A stretch of DNA of 64,000 nucleotides from Siphonodentalium dalli (GCA_032622095.1 CP136064.1:136789954-136853953); one strand, 5' to 3'. Numbered from the stretch's first letter, positions 12,557 to 25,163 are shown. Numbers and translations: made by a program. Notes: a model not told the origin generated them from the sequence alone.

Positions 12557-12644
12557 GGCAGTTGGGGTACCGAAATTCGGTACCCCAACTGCCGCCATAT
12601 CAAAAAGCGGTCAGTTGGGGTACCGATCGGTACCCCAACTGACC
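12557..12644. repeat. Two adjacent near-perfect palindromes
   Basis: 12557-12593 and 12609-12644 are each palindromes built on CAGTTGGGGTACCG and its inverse CGGTACCCCAACTG, with centres AAATT and AT respectively. They abut the start of the AACGTT array. Confidence 0.85.
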
Positions 12645-12647
12645 ACT

Positions 12648-15100
12648 ATATCCCAGATAGCATCCCTACGTTGATCCAACGTAAAATCAACCGTTGGCTC
12701 AACGTTGAAATAACGTTGAGATAACGTTGGCGATTGGTCCAGTTTGCTCGTGGACGTGAACGTAGAATCAACGATAGAGTCAACGTTTGAAAACTAACGT
12801 TGAATTTTGGGACGTTGTATCAACGTTGAATCAACGTTGGAAAAATATTGGAAACCTAACGTTGAATTTTTGGACGTTCGCTCAACGTTGAATCGACGTT
12901 GGGATAATGTTGGAAACCTAACGTTGAATTTTGGGACGTTCATTCAACGTTGAATCAACGTTGAAATAACGTTGGAATCCTAACGTTGATTTTTTGTTAT
13001 GTTAGCTCAATGTTGAATCAACATTGGGATAACGTTGCAAAGCTGACATTGACATTGGGATAATGTTGGAAATCTAACATTGAATTTTTGGGACATTCGA
13101 TCAACGTTGAATCAACGTTGAATTAACGTTGGAAACCTAACGTTTAATTTCTGGACGTTATTTTAACGTTGAATCAACGTTGGGATAACGTTTGAAAGCT
13201 AACGTTGAATTTCGGGACGTTATCTTAACGTTGAATCTACGTTGATATAACGTTGGAAAACTAACGTTGAATTTATGGATGTTATTTTAACGTTGAATCA
13301 ACGTTGAAATAACGTTAGAAATCTAACAGTTTAATTTTTGGACGTTCATTCTACGTTGAATCAATGTTAAAATAACGTTGGAAACCTAACGTTGAATTTC
13401 TGGACGTTATTTTAACGTTGAATCAACGTTGGGATAACGTTTGAAAGCTAACGTTGAATTTCGGGACGTTATCTTAACATTGAATCTACGTTGATATAAC
13501 GTTGGAAACCTAACGTTGAATTTCTGGATGTTATTTTAACGTTGAAATAACGTTAGAAATCTAACGGTTTAATTTTTGGACGTTCATTCTACGTTGAATC
13601 AATGTTGAAATAACGTTGGAAACCTAACGTTGAATTTCTGGATGTTATTTTAATGTTGAATCAACGTTGAAATAACGTTAGAAATCTAACGGTTGAATTT
13701 TTGGACGTTCATTCTACGTTGAATCAATGTTGAAATAATGTTGGAAACCTAACGTTGAATTTCGGGACGTTGAATCTACGTTGAATTAATGTTGGAAACC
13801 TAACGCTGAAATTTGATACGTTGAATCTACGTTGATATAACGTTGGAAACCTAACGTTAAATTTCTGGATGTTATTTTAACATTGAATCAACGTTGAAAT
13901 AACGTTAGAAATCTAACGGTTTAATTTTTGGACGTTCATTCTACGTTGAATCAATGTTGAAATAACGTTGGAAACCTAACGTTGAATTTCGGGACGTTAT
14001 CTTAACGTTGAATTAATGTTGAAAACCTAACGCTGAATTTTAATACGTTGAATCTACGTTGAAATAACGTTGGAAACCTAACGTTCACTTTTTTAATGTT
14101 TGATCAACATTGAATCAACGTTACAATAACGTTAGAAATCTAACAGTTTAATTTTTGGACTTTTGTTCAACGTTGAATCAATGTTGAAATAACGTTATTT
14201 TAACGTTGAATCTACATTGAATTAATGTTGGAAACCTAACGCTGAATTTTGATACGTTGAATCTACGTTGAAATAACGTTGGAAACCCAACGTTGAATTT
14301 CTGGACATTATTTTAACGTTGAATCAACATTGGGATAACGTTTGAAAGCTTACGTTACTTTTGTGATGTTCGATCAATGTTGAATCAATGTTGAAATAAC
14401 GTTAGAAATCTAACAGGTTTTTTTTGGACGTTCGTTCAACGTTGAATCAATTTTGAAATAAAGTTGAAAATCTTAATGTTGAATTTATCTCAACGTTGAA
14501 TCAATGTTGGAAACCTAACGCTGAATTTTGATACATCGATTCTACGTTGAAATAATGTTGGAAACCTAACGCTGAATTTTGATACATTGATTCTATGTTG
14601 AAATAATGTTGGAAACCTAACGTTGAATTTCTGGACGTCACGTTATCTTTACATTGAATCAACATTTAATTAATGTTGGAAACCTAACGCTGAATTTTGA
14701 AACGTTGAATCTACATTGAAATAACGTTGGAAACCTAACATTGAAGTTCGGGATATTCACTCAAGGTCGAAATAATGTTGGAAATCTTAACGGTTGAATT
14801 TTTGGAAGTTCGCTCAACGTTGAATCAATGTTGAAATAACACTGGAAACCTAACGTTGAATTTTCGGGACGTTGAATTAACGTTGAAATAATGTTGGAAA
14901 CCTTTGAATTTCTGGACGTTATCTTAAATAGAATCAACATTAAAATAACGTTGGAAACCAAACCTTTAATTTTGTGACATTATCTTAACGTTGAACCAAT
15001 GTTGGAATAACGTTGGATCCCTATGTTGATCCAACATAAAGTCAACCGTTGGCTCAACGTTGATTCAATGTTTGCAATGTGGACGTAAACGTAGAACATG
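12648..15100. repeat. Long AACGTT-rich array, ~62-bp unit
   Basis: About 2.4 kb of degenerate units reads GGAAACCTAACGTTGAATTT then NGGACGTTATTTTAACGTTG then AATCAACGTTGAAATAACGTT. Spacing is close to 62 bp, giving roughly 37-39 units, with two- and three-unit higher-order similarity. Each unit has several copies of the self-complementary word AACGTT. The array starts with TATCCCAGATAGCAT and CTACGTTGATCCAACGTAAA; the second phrase recurs near 15020. Decayed units continue to about 15400. Confidence 0.9.
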
Positions 15101-15739
15101 GAAAACTAATGATGAAAACTTAATATTACATTTTGGGACGTTAATTAATAGGTCATGGTTAATACAGTTTGTGTTTAGCATCATCCAGGATTCTAAGAAT
15201 TAAGATAAGGTTATGGTATGGGAGAATTGCATATATAAGAGAATGCATTGGCACAGAGTTTTTGCAAGATTTCAGAAAGCTCCAGTCATGGAAGGGTTAA
15301 CATTCAATCAACATAGCATTAAATTTTCGGACGTTCGGTCAATGTTGAATCAATGTTGGAATAATGTCTTAAACCCATTGTAGAATTTTGGAATGTTCAA
15401 TCAGCATTGGAATACAAAAAGTTTAATTTTTGGAGTAACTTTTAGGGATGTTCAGATAATAGTATCATACTGCATACATGTGCATGCATATTATAAAGCA
15501 GAAACTAGACTTACAGAAACACTTCAAAGATTCATTGATAGGGAAGTTCAGCTAATAAGTTCAACAAAGAGCCAAATTTACCGGATTCAATATCACCAAC
15601 AAATGAATAAATGGAAATCAAGTAATTAACTACTCATTAGCGAGTTTGTAGTTTTCAGAGGGTTAATAAGTCATATAAAAGTTTAGGCATCAATTGAAAC
15701 TAGTCACATTCCAAGGATGAAAATAGGTCAATAAATACA
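15101..15739. other. Decayed array edge and unassigned DNA
   Basis: 15215-15300 is a partial copy of the piggyBac-like MITE right half (AAGAGAATGCATTGGCACAG and GGAAGGGTTAA). 15300-15420 contains diverged AACGTT units. 15393-15629 has a plus frame of 78 codons with a protein-like C-terminal half, but no splice sites or homology I can name. Confidence 0.4.
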
Positions 15740-15743
15740 TTAA

Positions 15744-15990
15744 CCATTTCATGACAGGAGCTGCGCTGCTGCAGCATTATCAATATACGAGTACCCAATA
15801 GGAAGCATTGCATGTACATGTATAATGTATTTATAAGAGAACGCACTGGCTTACAAGGTCAAGGTAAATATTGTAAGGTCAATGGATTCTCTTATATATG
15901 AGAGACTCCCTATGGGAGACTCACATTTATAAGAGAATGCATTGGCACAGGCTTATCGCAAAATTTCAGGAAGCTCCAGTCATGGAAGGG
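15744..15990. mobile_element. piggyBac-like MITE with internal hairpin, 247 bp
   Basis: TTAA flanks both ends (15740-15743, 15991-15994). The termini are CCATTTCATG and CATGGAAGGG. The interior holds an imperfect palindrome around ATTCTCTTATATATGAG and its inverse, ending at GAATGCATTGG. TTAA TSDs with CCC...GGG termini are the piggyBac pattern, clearer in the related copy at 21196-21598. Confidence 0.65.
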
Positions 15991-16279
15991 TTAAAGTATA
16001 TGGACTCTATATTAAATTATACTCTAAAAGACATACGTGTAATGGAAGTTACAGAATTTTTATAATAAATTTTCAAATTCTGCACTTAAAAGCGCTATTA
16101 CAGTACTACTAGTAGTACCATTTATAACAGGATAAATGTAAAAATTAACACAATTTAATGTTATTTATAAATTTTCGGATTATAGCAAACAGTTATTAAG
16201 TAAAAACTGAACATTATACCTGAGTCGCTTTAAAGCTTGTTGGGATTATTTTCATGGTAAAATCATTAGAAATAAAACA

Positions 16280-16285
16280 TTTATT
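16280..16285 (-). promoter_or_regulatory. Candidate polyadenylation signal AATAAA
   Basis: AATAAA on the minus strand lies about 98 bp downstream of the stop of the candidate terminal exon at 16383-16459, a normal 3'-UTR distance. AT-richness makes chance occurrence likely, so it counts only together with that exon. Confidence 0.3.
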
Positions 16286-16382
16286 CTATATTTAAAAGCA
16301 TATTATGTTTTATAGATTTTTTTCAAATAAATTTCAATGCATTTGATGACAGAATCATATCCTGTTCCGTATTTAGTGGAAT

Positions 16383-16459
16383 TTAGGTAGCAGTAGCACC
16401 ACCGAGTTTTTTGTAGAGTATTCTCTGCATTTCTCTCCGCACTTGTCCATACACAGTGA
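16383..16459 (-). CDS. Candidate terminal exon of a host gene (unknown protein)
   Basis: A minus-strand acceptor (GTTTATTCCAG) is followed by a 77-bp segment. After two bases that finish a split codon it encodes TVYGQVRREMQRILYKKLGG then ATAT and a stop. The tail is basic and helical in style (RREMQRILYKK). A phase-1 intron would precede it. An AATAAA signal follows at 16285-16280. I did not recognise the protein. Upstream on this strand (higher coordinates) one strong donor exists (CAG|GTAAAG at about 17049), but the reading frame before it overlaps a palindrome, so no join is claimed. Confidence 0.35.
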
Positions 16460-17106
<647 letters not shown>

Positions 17107-17199
17107 GACCATGTCTTCTCGGTCCACAAACAGCTTGTGATATCAGTTGCATCAACCCAACTGATATCCCAAGCTGTTGTGGACCGAGAAGACTTGGTC
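17107..17199. repeat. Long imperfect hairpin, about 43-bp arms
   Basis: GACCATGTCTTCTCGGTCCA...GATATCAGTTG pairs with CAACTGATATC...TGGACCGAGAAGACTTGGTC across a 7-9-bp loop with very few mismatches. It could be a foldback MITE or a structured RNA; nothing distinguishes them here. Confidence 0.7.
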
Positions 17200-18112
17200 T
17201 AGACAGAATGGACTGAATGGGGGACCACTATGGACAAATTTGAGGCTATTATTTACATTACCAGGGATTTTGTATAGCATTCCCAATCGGTTAGTAGATT
17301 AGAAATTGGAAATCCAGTTAAATCAAGCCCTGATTATTAACAAATTCAGTAATATTTTGACAGTTTCCAATGTTTCGAACAGCATTGATAAAAAATAACA
17401 TATAGTTCCAAAAATTAGGAAAAATGTTAATGCTGTGGCATGATAGATGCTACATGTTGCCACAGCGTTTCCCACAGCATTGCTTGTTGCCATGGCCAAT
17501 TTAACCCTTTCAAGAAGGGAGTTGCGCTGGATAATTTGATAGTTCCCATCTATAGGTCATCTTGAAGCTACATGTACATCTGAAGTTTGGTGAAGATCGA
17601 ATGAGTGATGCGCCTGTAGGGCCTGCACTATTATTTGGGCCTGCACTTTTATTTGGAGCCCGAGAGTAAGTCATTTGCTGTAACACATGAAGTTATCCTC
17701 TCTCCAAGTTGAGCTTCATTGACACTTTCATTTTTAATTTACTGCATATACATGTACTAGTACTATGTATGTTTCACTATATAGTATGAAATACTAGTAC
17801 ATGTAGTCACAAATATTTCTGAAATTCTATTACATGTACATTTGTATGTATGGCCATTGAATTTTGAGGACTGCATATCTCCCCAATTTTTTTTGCACGA
17901 GTTGCAGGAAATGAACACTGTTATGCCTACACCCCCCCCCCACTATTGGTCAAATTTGTCACAAGCTGGAAATTTCATGCTGCCACAACATTTTAGCTGG
18001 AAATGTACATATCCATTAGTTTACATATTATATATATACCGTAATATAGTACTAGGTTGAAATTGTTCTCATTGACATTGTTTGATTTTCTAACCAGTAA
18101 TTTAATAGACTA
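17200..18112. other. Unassigned stretch with element fragments
   Basis: It holds a piggyBac-like left end (TTAACCCTTTCAAGAAGGG, about 17502) and a lone AAGTTGAGCT end (about 17702). No gene was recognised. Confidence 0.4.
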
Positions 18113-18116
18113 TTAA

Positions 18117-18411
18117 AGGTACTCAATCAGATCAGACGCTCCTAAATTACTATTTCTTTGGCTTCGGGGGTAAAAAATATTTGATTCGAGTCGAGGAACG
18201 CACCCATCAAAGATCAGATTGATTAGATATCGATGTTTGAAATGTGCTGTTTCTATTGTTTGTGGCCCAATCTTTTCGAGGACCACGTGCTAAAAACGGA
18301 CAAATTGCGGTTGTATTAAAGATGGATAACTCTAAAATCAAGTTGTTACTATTAACAATAATAACCTCAAAGAACTAGTAATTTAGAAGCATCTGATCGG
18401 ATTGAGTACCT
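18117..18411. mobile_element. TTAA-flanked MITE (AGGTACTCAATC ends), 295 bp
   Basis: TTAA flanks both ends (18113-18116, 18412-18415). The termini are AGGTACTCAATC and GATTGAGTACCT, followed by GATCAGACGCTCCTAAATTA and its near inverse. The interior carries GATTCGAGTCGAGGAA, shared with the longer copy at 19181-19649. Confidence 0.85.
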
Positions 18412-18565
18412 TTAATGCCGTGAATAATTTCATATTTGTTTTTCTAATTTTGGTCAAATTTAAGTTTAGGGGGTTGGAATTTTCATTTGGAAAGCTTGAG
18501 GTGATATGCTAGTTGAAAATTTCCAACCCAAGGGCCGGGGTGCATTGTCTACTCTGTCTACTAGT

Positions 18566-18700
18566 AATGCCCGTATATAGTGATCATTTTCCACCAGTAC
18601 AAAACCTGGGAACTTTTTGAAGGTTTGATACCCAGGGAACCGTATAAAGTCGATAAATAACAAGGGGAATATAATTCTTTGATATGATTTGTTCCTTATG
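18566..18700. repeat. Dispersed repeat shared with 28853-28990
   Basis: CCACCAGTACAA, GGGAAYTTTTTGAAG, GGGAATATA and TTCCTTA.TTATGTAATTCAC occur in the same order in both places. The second copy sits inside the 25164-30873 element, just before its plus-strand exon-like segment. Confidence 0.6.
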
Positions 18701-19180
18701 AATGTAATTCACTACTGACTGAGAAATATCATATGTACCCCACATTATTATTTTTTATGAGACACAGGGGGGGGGGGGATGTTTCCGAGATTTGCAGGAA
18801 GGTATGCCGGGGTGGGTGGTCCGAGAGACAAAAAAACACATTTTTTACAACCTCATGCAAATTTTTTACTGAAGACCTTTTGTGCCCATATTTGACATTT
18901 GTAACAGTTAAAATCATAACTGCAAAAACACCTTATTTATGTTACTGGGACCTTATATGGGCCTAAATGGAGGTGACATTAAGCTGACATGTTGCATATG
19001 GAATGGTGAAGTAAAAATCTACCTTCCGAAGTTCCCGACACCCTTCAAAAGAAGCTTCGGGAAGTGTAAAACTGAAATAAACTTGTCCTCATGTAACTAA
19101 GACCTTTAAGTCTTGAGTGTGTGCATGGAAAAAGAGCGAGCAGCTGCCTCAAACTATCAATGGCTAGAAAATAATGTTAA

Positions 19181-19649
19181 AGGTACTCAATCCGTAAAGA
19201 GGGTCCCCATCTCAACAAATTCCAACAACAACAATCCGATCAGAGGGTCCTATATTACTATTTCTCTGGCTTTGGGGGTAAAAAATATTTGATTCGAGTC
19301 GAGGAACCCATCAAACAAAACTCAGAGTTATTAGATATTGATTTTTTAAATTTTTTATTAACTCGAGATGAGTACTAATAACTGCCGTAATCTGCTCTGG
19401 ATGTGTACTCCAAATCTATTCAAACAGACAAGGATGGATAACTCTAAAATCAAGTGGTAATTTTAACGCAATTTTGACTGAGTTCTGGGCCAGATAGTAT
19501 TCCCGATAATGAAAAATAATAGATTTCTAAAATCGATATCTAACAAATCTGAGCTTTGATGGGTGACTTCCTCGACTCGAATCAAATATTTTTGACCCCC
19601 GAAGCCATTGAAATAGTAATTGAGAGGAGTTTTATCGGATTGAGTACCT
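19181..19649. mobile_element. TTAA-flanked MITE, longer copy, 469 bp
   Basis: Same termini as 18117-18411 (AGGTACTCAATCC...GGATTGAGTACCT) with TTAA at 19177-19180 and 19650-19653. Inner inverted blocks GATTCGAGTCGAGGAA and TTCCTCGACTCGAATC are well kept. It is longer through extra interior sequence. Confidence 0.85.
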
Positions 19650-20811
19650 TTAATCAGTGCATCAAGTTAATCAATTGCAGTCTGGCAAATTAATATCCTC
19701 TCTAGATATGTATCTATTTTTTCAAAATATGTCAACTCCAGTTCAATTGAAGCTTACTAGTAACAACTGATATGTTATGGATATGTCTACCCTACATAAT
19801 GTCAACAGTGACTCGAAAGTCAAGATTGAGTTCACTGTCCTGAGATGTCATGAGCTTAAAATGTGATAGAGGCCAAATAGCCAAAACACATGTTCAGTTC
19901 ATGTACTAGTAATAACTTGCAGGGGGAAATCATGATATCTCACTGGATATTCAGGGGATACTCTAGTGTCCCGAATAGAAGAACAAACCAGAATATTTAG
20001 TAGTACAGGGTGGACGATTGGACAAATATCAATAATAGAACAAACTGGAATAGAAGTACAGGGCGGACAAATTCTTAGATGTCTCAATGTTCTAACAAGC
20101 CGATCATTGGCTATCAATCTGTCAACCCTCCCTTGGTATTTTGCTTGTACTTGAGTGTCCAATAACTGTAATTGAATTCAAACTCAATGACATCCAGTTT
20201 TCGATATCTACCAGTACCTATACCGGTACATGTATTACTACTGGTGCATGTACCTTTACTACTACCGGTAGAGGTAACTTTAGATGGGGTTGAGTGTCAT
20301 GACATGGATGCGTAATTGGCTGTTGCCAGCTCAGTGTGGCTTATAAATTTGTCAGTAAAAAGCTACAGCTTGTGACAGCTGGCAATTTTTATACGATTAT
20401 GTCAGATTAAAAATTGAAATTGAAAAAAATAATAAAGATATAAAACGGAATAAGCTCATAGTCATACACTACAGGGCGGCAATTTTCATGAACAAATATA
20501 AACATACATGTACACATGCTAGAGTATGCTAGGTTATGTATCATTTGGTTTTGTAAAATTGGATGCATATGCCTTATAAATAGTGTTTTATGTGCACAAG
20601 GAGCAAATTACTTTTGAAATTTTGATTTAATAGCAAATACTAGTACTAGTAAACTCCCATTGACATGTTAGATCGCATTGTTCTAAAATCATATCAAATT
20701 CATACCAAATTTCATAGCTATTATCCAAATTTGGGTAGCAAATTGCGATGCGATATCAGTTAATTTGCTCCCTATATGTGCACATATCAGCTTCTGGTGG
20801 GTTACTGTATA

Positions 20812-20935
20812 CAGTAATGCTCTAATTAATCAACTTCTTAACCACAGCAGAATTATGGGTAACTTTTCAGGATTTAGTCGGAAATATGGCTTGTTGCCAT
20901 TCATCAGAAAGCTCTCAGCAATTAGAGCATTACTG
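20812..20935. mobile_element. pogo/mariner-like MITE, 124 bp
   Basis: The termini CAGTAATGCTCTAATT and AATTAGAGCATTACTG are perfect inverses flanked by TA (20810-20811, 20936-20937). CAGT-starting TIRs with TA duplications are the pogo/Tigger pattern within Tc1/mariner. Confidence 0.85.
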
Positions 20936-21195
20936 TATGTCCACTAGTCTATATCAATGCATTAAGATTTAATAGAATTTCCATTTACTATGGCATTTAG
21001 CAGTATGGAATTTGACCACCCAGGAAGACTTTATAGCATACTCTCATCACACACTGACCTGGAAGCTCCAGTGCATGTATGTGGTAGACAAATGCCTATC
21101 AGCCATATTTGAAAAAAATCTTCATATTTAGTATTTAATACCTCTATTGACCTTTTTTCAATTAAAACAGCTTCTGAAACAGGTTAAACTGTTAA

Positions 21196-21598
21196 CCCTT
21201 TTCAGTGCCAGATTTTTTTAAATAGATTTTGTTGGGTTGAATTTGTTTTGGGTATACATGCAGCATGCTATAGCGAATTTAAAACAAACTGGATAAAACC
21301 TTAGGGGCATGTTATAACTCAAAAGTATCACCAAGTATTCATAGTAATAATAACGTAACATTCCCTGGCACTAAACCTACAAAATAAGTCTGTTAAAGAA
21401 TATAAGAACAAATTATTAAAATTGTAAAAAATTGTAACAAATATTAAATAACAAATGATGAAAAATTGTTAGGCCAATGCATTCTCTTATATATGCGAGG
21501 CGACATATGGTCGACTCGCATAATGACGCATATATAAGAGAATGCATTGGCACAGGGTATATGGGTTGATACAAAAATTGGACTTGGCACTGAAAGGG
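21196..21598. mobile_element. piggyBac-like MITE with 78-bp internal palindrome, 403 bp
   Basis: TTAA lies outside both ends (21192-21195, 21599-21602). The termini CCCTTTTCAGTGCCAG and CTTGGCACTGAAAGGG are inverted: the piggyBac TTAA-CCC...GGG-TTAA layout. At 21473-21550 the sequence CCAATGCATTCTCTTATATA is followed by its inverse, forming a long hairpin. Related copies are 15744-15990 and 41078-41335, and half copies occur at 47.8 and 50.2/54.1 kb. Confidence 0.85.
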
Positions 21599-21763
21599 TT
21601 AAAAGAGATAATTTCACAGTCATTATGACTCATATGATTGAGTGATATAGGTTTTTATGTGGTTTAGACCAAAATTAGTGAAATATTAGGGGTGGGTCAC
21701 AGTGGGTGTAAAAAAAAATAAATAAATTGGGTGTCAAATTTTTTTTCTTTCTGCAGGTGCAGG

Positions 21764-22075
21764 GAAGAATCCAGAGATTTTTTGGGGACACCTGTTCTGT
21801 ATTTGAGCATGTCCCCGACTCCCCATATTAATTGGGAATTTGGGATGTTAAAATATTCAGTACTGGACACTTGATTGTGCAAATAAAGGCTCTATATAAT
21901 AGACTATATCATCTGCAAGTTGATGATTTGCATTACATGTTGTTGAATTCCTTGAAAATATGGAAAATCCAACTTGAATAAATACTATCCACTTGGAATT
22001 TGGGGACATTTGGGTCCCCCGAGTTTGGGCGCCCAAACCTGTAACAGGTATCAAAACAGCCCTGGATCCTTCTCT
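21764..22075. mobile_element. GGATCCAGGG-terminated element, short copy
   Basis: The left end reads GAATCCAGAGATTTTTTGGG and GACACCTGTT. The right end holds GTTTGGGCGCCCAAACCTGT and GCCCTGGATCC. It aligns with 47631-48112 and with the split copy 50033-50277/54091-54379, and lacks their piggyBac-like insert. Confidence 0.6.
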
Positions 22076-22275
22076 GTGCAGGTGGGTACCCAAACATGCC
22101 AGATGCAAACGAAAGCATCGCTAGGGCGTGGCAAAATATGCCCTTTAGCCATTTCAAATTGTACTACCACAAAATAAAATAATACTTTGAGCTTACATAA
22201 ATTTGAAGAAAATCTGATATACCCCTAATTTCAATGCCAAAATGCGGTCAAATTCTAAGTCGAAAAATGGCCATA

Positions 22276-22796
22276 CTCTTGAGTGCCTAATAAAGGTACA
22301 TGTACGATTGTTAAATTTGAGTTAAAATTCCCGCTTGTACGATCGTTATTTGGACCTGTACATTTATTAAATTTGACGGTGGTACTGGTACAATTGTATA
22401 GTATTAAGGCTGAACAAAAACCGGTTAGGGGATCTCCCTTCCTACTAGTATGTTAAAGTATCTCGCAAAACATACTACTAGTAGTATATATATCCTTGGA
22501 TCCCAAATTGTATTTAGTATTAGTACTAGTACTTACTAGCAAGGATACTATTGCTGAATATAAAATCCATTTCTCTAAGTGGATTACAATGTAGTAATAT
22601 TAACATATAAACTAGTACAATATTAAATAGGACGAGCTATGGTGGATTTTAACTGAGTATTTCAATAGATTTGGGGAAATTTCCACCCTGCATGTTTATT
22701 CCGCCCTGTATGTTTATTAAAAATTGGGAATATTCCGCCCTGTATGTTTATTCCGCCCTGTATGTTTATTACTATATTAGGCACTCAAGTCAAGAG
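22276..22796. mobile_element. TA-flanked MITE, second copy, 521 bp
   Basis: Ends CTCTTGAGTGCCTAATAAA and ...TTAGGCACTCAAGTCAAGAG, with TA at 22274-22275 and 22797-22798. Removing it restores GGCCATAACTCATGTAAAAA, matching the uninterrupted host wording GGCCGTAACTCATGTAAAAA at about 22970. The right end is rich in TTCCGCCCTGTATGTTTA direct repeats. The right terminus carries a short TCAAG duplication. Confidence 0.85.
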
Positions 22797-23160
22797 TAAC
22801 TCATGTAAAAATAATTATACAGAATCTATATTCGAACTTGGCCTGTAGTTTTAGCTGGGAAATACACATACCAGCTTTGGTTTGTGCAGATAAAATAATA
22901 AAAACTGGAGTTATCGGTCGGAAACCGAAATGTTATGAAATTGGTCAAATTCTAAGTTGATAACGGGCCGTAACTCATGTAAAAATAATTGTACAGAACC
23001 CATATTCGAACTTGGCCTGTATCTTTAGCTGGGAAATACACATACCAACTTTGGTTCAGATAAAAAAAAAACTGGAGTTATCGATCTGAAACCACAAATG
23101 TTAACGGACGGACGGACAGACAGACGGACGGACAGACTGATAACATAATACAACCTTTTT
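22797..23160. repeat. ~180-bp module repeated twice, ending in (ACGG)n
   Basis: TAACTCATGTAAAAATAATT, ATTCGAACTTGGCCTGTA, TAGCTGGGAAATACACATAC and GGAGTTATCG recur about 180 bp apart, then an ACGGACGGACAGACAGACGG tail. The same style of phrases appears at 41930-42240 and 46260-46560. Confidence 0.7.
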
Positions 23161-24640
23161 TCAAAAAGGGCGTATAAAAACAGCATACCTTCCTGCTAAT
23201 TTTTTTTTACTACCCTCCCCCCTGAGAGTGAGATGAGACACCGAATAATTATTTACTCCATTACTGAGAATAATGAATAGCCAATATTATATAAACATTT
23301 TCATGGTCAGATATAGATTGTACATTGTAATTTGTAAAATTTGTAAACTGCAAATCTTCTTCAATTTCAATATTCAACTTTCAACTTCAAGTTCAAGAAA
23401 TTTAGAGTTCCCTCTGACTCCGAGGACCCTCTCTTGCAACTGACTTTTTCTGAGCAGTGAGCACTGTGGCAGGAATTAATGTGGCATTGGAAACAGCTAT
23501 TTTAGTATTTATCTGCAGTTCCGCTAAATCATAAATTTTTTCAATAAATACATTTTTGAGAATTATTTTCTGGAATTACATCACTTGACCTACATTTGAA
23601 AAATCAATACAAAATTAAAAAATAAATACACCAACATTATAACGGAACAAGTTAAATACCTGTTGTTTCCAATGCCACATCAAATCAGAAGTATGCCGTG
23701 CAAGTTACTTCAACTCTGTACCTTTTGCTCAGCTGAGCAGATTTGCATGGAAATCCCCATTTAAAATTGGTCACTTGACCAAATACAAAATGAAAATGTA
23801 GGTCACTAGGTGTTGTCGTTGTAAAACTAAAAGTTCATTGGCAAATTCAACTTCAAGCGCAATGTGAATGTCACGGTCACGGGTCAGAGACAGCGACCCA
23901 GACTATTTAGGTCACGAAGACTCGGAGTACGGCCCGGCTAGAGACAGAGTCACTGATAGTGCTGTCTGCTCAGAGTCAGACTGCTGATACTGATAGTGAT
24001 ACGACAGTCACAGTGATAAGTGAGGGAGTGATTGTGAAAATTTTGGAAATTGGGTCAATAATTAGTACTCACGGATGTTCACACTTCCGTAAACTGAACT
24101 GCGCAGCTATTCCGGGTCTATATGTAGGTCAACGTGGTCGTTTATTCGAACGCTCCGTTCAAAACTTGCATGGAAGTTATCCCAAATCGTGTACTCGAAA
24201 TATTTTCAAATCCAAACACTCAAACAGTGCGCGATGACGAAATAATATGACGTCAAGAGCGCGTCATGCACGTGCAACTCATCGCGAGCTGTTCAGTTTC
24301 TATATTAACAGGTGCGTTTTGTCCCTGGCTTGGCGCAATTAATATCGGTATTCGCTAACGTATTAATAACGTGGTTATTGTCTTTATTGAGGGGGGGGGG
24401 TGGGGGTGTGGCTAAAACGATTTATAATATGTCTGATTCATCTGGTTTTATTGAACAAAAGAAAATAACTAAACAAACTGTCGGTGGTGGATTGGGGTGT
24501 GGGGGGGGGGGGGGTGGGGGGGGGGGCTGGAATGTACCAATTGGAAAATTCCAACCTATAAATGGGGAAGGGATATTTGACTTTGAAAAAAAAAAATCTC
24601 AAACTTTGGGGGGGGGGGCGGGGTGATCTGGTTCAGAGGA
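23161..24640. other. Unassigned stretch with G-rich simple repeats at its end
   Basis: 23870-24020 is rich in GTCACGGTCAC/GACAGAGTCACTGATAGTG words. 24390-24625 has several long G tracts. A 92-codon plus frame (23959-24237) begins in the simple-sequence patch and is not supported. Confidence 0.4.
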
Positions 24641-24647
24641 ATGGGAG

Positions 24648-25158
24648 GCCATTTTCACATTTATTCCTTATTTGTGCTTAAGTCCAAATGATTTGTACTT
24701 GAGCGCAAATAAAAATTCATATGCATTGATCCCCACTGAATTAATTTTAAATGGCACAGGCCTAAACACACCACTCAAGCCTATATAGGCCCACCATATG
24801 AGGGAAGCAATCCCACAGTAACCCTAATTCCCTTTTTATGACCACGGAATTAAATGGTATAGATCTGTGCAGGATATGTCTCTTTTTATAAAATATACTA
24901 GATTTCTGGGATGGAGACACAAATTATTGGGGGCAGGGATACTGATAATATGAAAATAGTGTTTTTCCCCCCTTATTGCAAGTCAATATAAGTACTCCAT
25001 GTGAGGGAAGCAAGCCTCCCCCAGTAACCCTAATTCCCCTTTTACGGCCATGGAAATTGTACATATCTGTGCAGGAAATTCCCTTTAATAAAATTTACAA
25101 GAGCTCTTGGAGTGAGGCACCAATTCTTGGGACACCAGGGACAGAGATGCTGATATGC
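24648..25158. repeat. Left half of the repeat split by the 25164-30873 element
   Basis: It starts GGGAGGCCATTTTCACATTT, has TTAAG palindrome remnants and two ~190-bp modules (CCATRTGAGGGAAGCAA...GCTGATAATATGAAAATAG). The same modules lie at 33290-33530. The second module is cut at GCTGATATGCATATG and resumes after 30878 with GAAATATGTTTTTTC. Confidence 0.7.
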
Positions 25159-25163
25159 ATATG
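25159..25163. repeat. Target-site duplication ATATG (left)
   Basis: Exact match to 30874-30878, immediately outside the terminal CACACCGACC. Confidence 0.8.

Noticed and set aside
12648-15100. CRISPR-like repeat array
   Set aside because: Units are degenerate, there are no unique spacers or cas genes, and the sequence is eukaryotic.
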